NCBI GenBank assembly: GCA_903903715.1
Contig: CAIUZX010000447.1
Span: 1-5,780 of the forward strand
DNA length: 5,780 nucleotides
Direction of reading: 5' to 3'
Source of the DNA: an uncultured Caulobacterales bacterium
Lineage (GTDB): Bacteria > Pseudomonadota > Alphaproteobacteria > Caulobacterales > Caulobacteraceae
Within the stretch, counting starts at the first letter, position 1; each line of letters starts with the position of its first letter. The notes beneath the pieces were generated by a model, which was given only the letters and a program-made list of their open reading frames with translations, was not told where the DNA came from and ran no database searches. Below, piece by piece: positions 5,370-5,780 of the stretch. The translations under genes were made by a program, and so were the position numbers.

Positions 5370-5780
5370 TCAGCCCGCCGACCGCAACCGTGCGCGGCGA
5401 GCGACGAGGCGAAGGCTCTGGCGGCGGCGGCGGGTCCTGCCGAACGCGCGCTGGAGGGCGGGGTCGCGGATGAGGGAAGGCTTGGCGGCGACGCCAGTGC
5501 AGGCGATCACCAGCGGCCCGCGGCGGCCACGGACAGGGGGCGCCTCGATCAGGTCGCGGGCGGCCCGACCGAACCGCATCAGATCGGCGGAGGTGAGGGC
5601 GGTCGCGCTGCGCCAACGCATCAGGGCGGCCAGAACGCCCAGCGCGGCCGACCCGGCGAGGCCAGCGGCGCCCATCGTCACCGAGTGATCGAGGGGCGAG
5701 CCGAGGATTGTGCCGACCGCCGCGCCGCCGATCGTGATCAGGCCGGCGATCCCGCCAACCCTCAGGAGGGTCTCGCGCGC
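5370..5780 (-). CDS. Hypothetical membrane protein (partial, N-terminus beyond window)
   Basis: The frame is open from the right edge to the TGA at 5370-5372, showing 136 residues of the C-terminal part. I do not recognise the family. Two hydrophobic segments are visible: VGGIAGLITIGGAAVGTILG (about 8-27 of the visible part) and MGAAGLAGSAALGVLAALM (about 34-52). These fit a two-helix hairpin, with the short link SPLDHSVT between them. A soluble tail follows with DLMRFGRAARDLIEAPP and RGPLVIACTGVAAKPSL. It ends in a very basic stretch (GRTRRRRQSLRLVARRARLR), which would favour a cytoplasmic C-terminus. Codons are strongly G/C at the third position, supporting a real gene. It converges on the YdhR-like gene with a 91-base gap, so it is probably not part of the TetR regulon. 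Confidence 0.65.
   Translation of the reverse strand, partial: ARETLLRVGGIAGLITIGGAAVGTILGSPLDHSVTMGAAGLAGSAALGVLAALMRWRSATALTSADLMRFGRAARDLIEAPPVRGRRGPLVIACTGVAAKPSLIRDPALQRAFGRTRRRRQSLRLVARRARLRSAG

Noticed and set aside
5203..5616. Arginine- and proline-rich minus-strand frame overlapping the right-edge gene.
   Set aside because: Its composition is that of an out-of-frame shadow, and it crosses the YdhR-like stop and the intergenic hairpin; the frame ending at 5370 has membrane segments and proper codon bias.

Overview
The window is compact, high-GC bacterial DNA with strong third-position G/C bias, nearly gap-free gene packing and alphaproteobacterial-style proteins. A Caulobacterales-like host (Caulobacter, Phenylobacterium or Brevundimonas type) is my best guess. 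This rests on overall character, not on a marker gene. There are nine protein-coding genes, two of them cut by the window edges. I see no rRNA, tRNA, CRISPR array or insertion sequence, and no gene-free stretch longer than about 150 bases.

Left block (1-2719, all minus strand, so transcription runs right to left). An AraC-family regulator with an N-terminal cupin-like sensor is followed by an AhpD-like carboxymuconolactone decarboxylase family protein, a Tat-exported ferritin-like protein and an exported class I cytochrome c that runs off the left edge. The gap between the regulator and the AhpD-like gene holds a repeated ATGCGGAT element with an inverted copy, a candidate operator. The block looks like a small redox or stress cassette: a cytoplasmic CxxC protein plus two exported redox/metal proteins.

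Middle and right block (2801-5278). A TetR-family regulator of the LmrA/YxaF kind and a phytanoyl-CoA-dioxygenase-like Fe(II)/2-oxoglutarate oxygenase lie in one minus-strand operon. Divergent from them, on the plus strand, are a PaaI-type hotdog thioesterase and a small secreted YdhR-like protein. Two operators identical over 23 bases sit in the divergent TetR/thioesterase gap and directly before the YdhR-like gene. The second lies exactly in the spacer of a good sigma70-type promoter. This argues that the four genes form one self-contained, autorepressed regulon: oxygenase, thioesterase and exported YdhR-like protein induced together by an unknown small molecule. This is the most interesting part of the window.

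Right edge (5370-5780, minus strand). The C-terminal part of an unrecognised membrane protein converges on the YdhR-like gene. A GC-rich hairpin lies between them.

Several starts were reassigned from promoter and ribosome-binding-site evidence: the TetR gene (GTG at 4251), the oxygenase (ATG at 3643), the ferritin-like gene (ATG at 1000), the thioesterase (ATG at 4369) and the YdhR-like gene (ATG at 4883).
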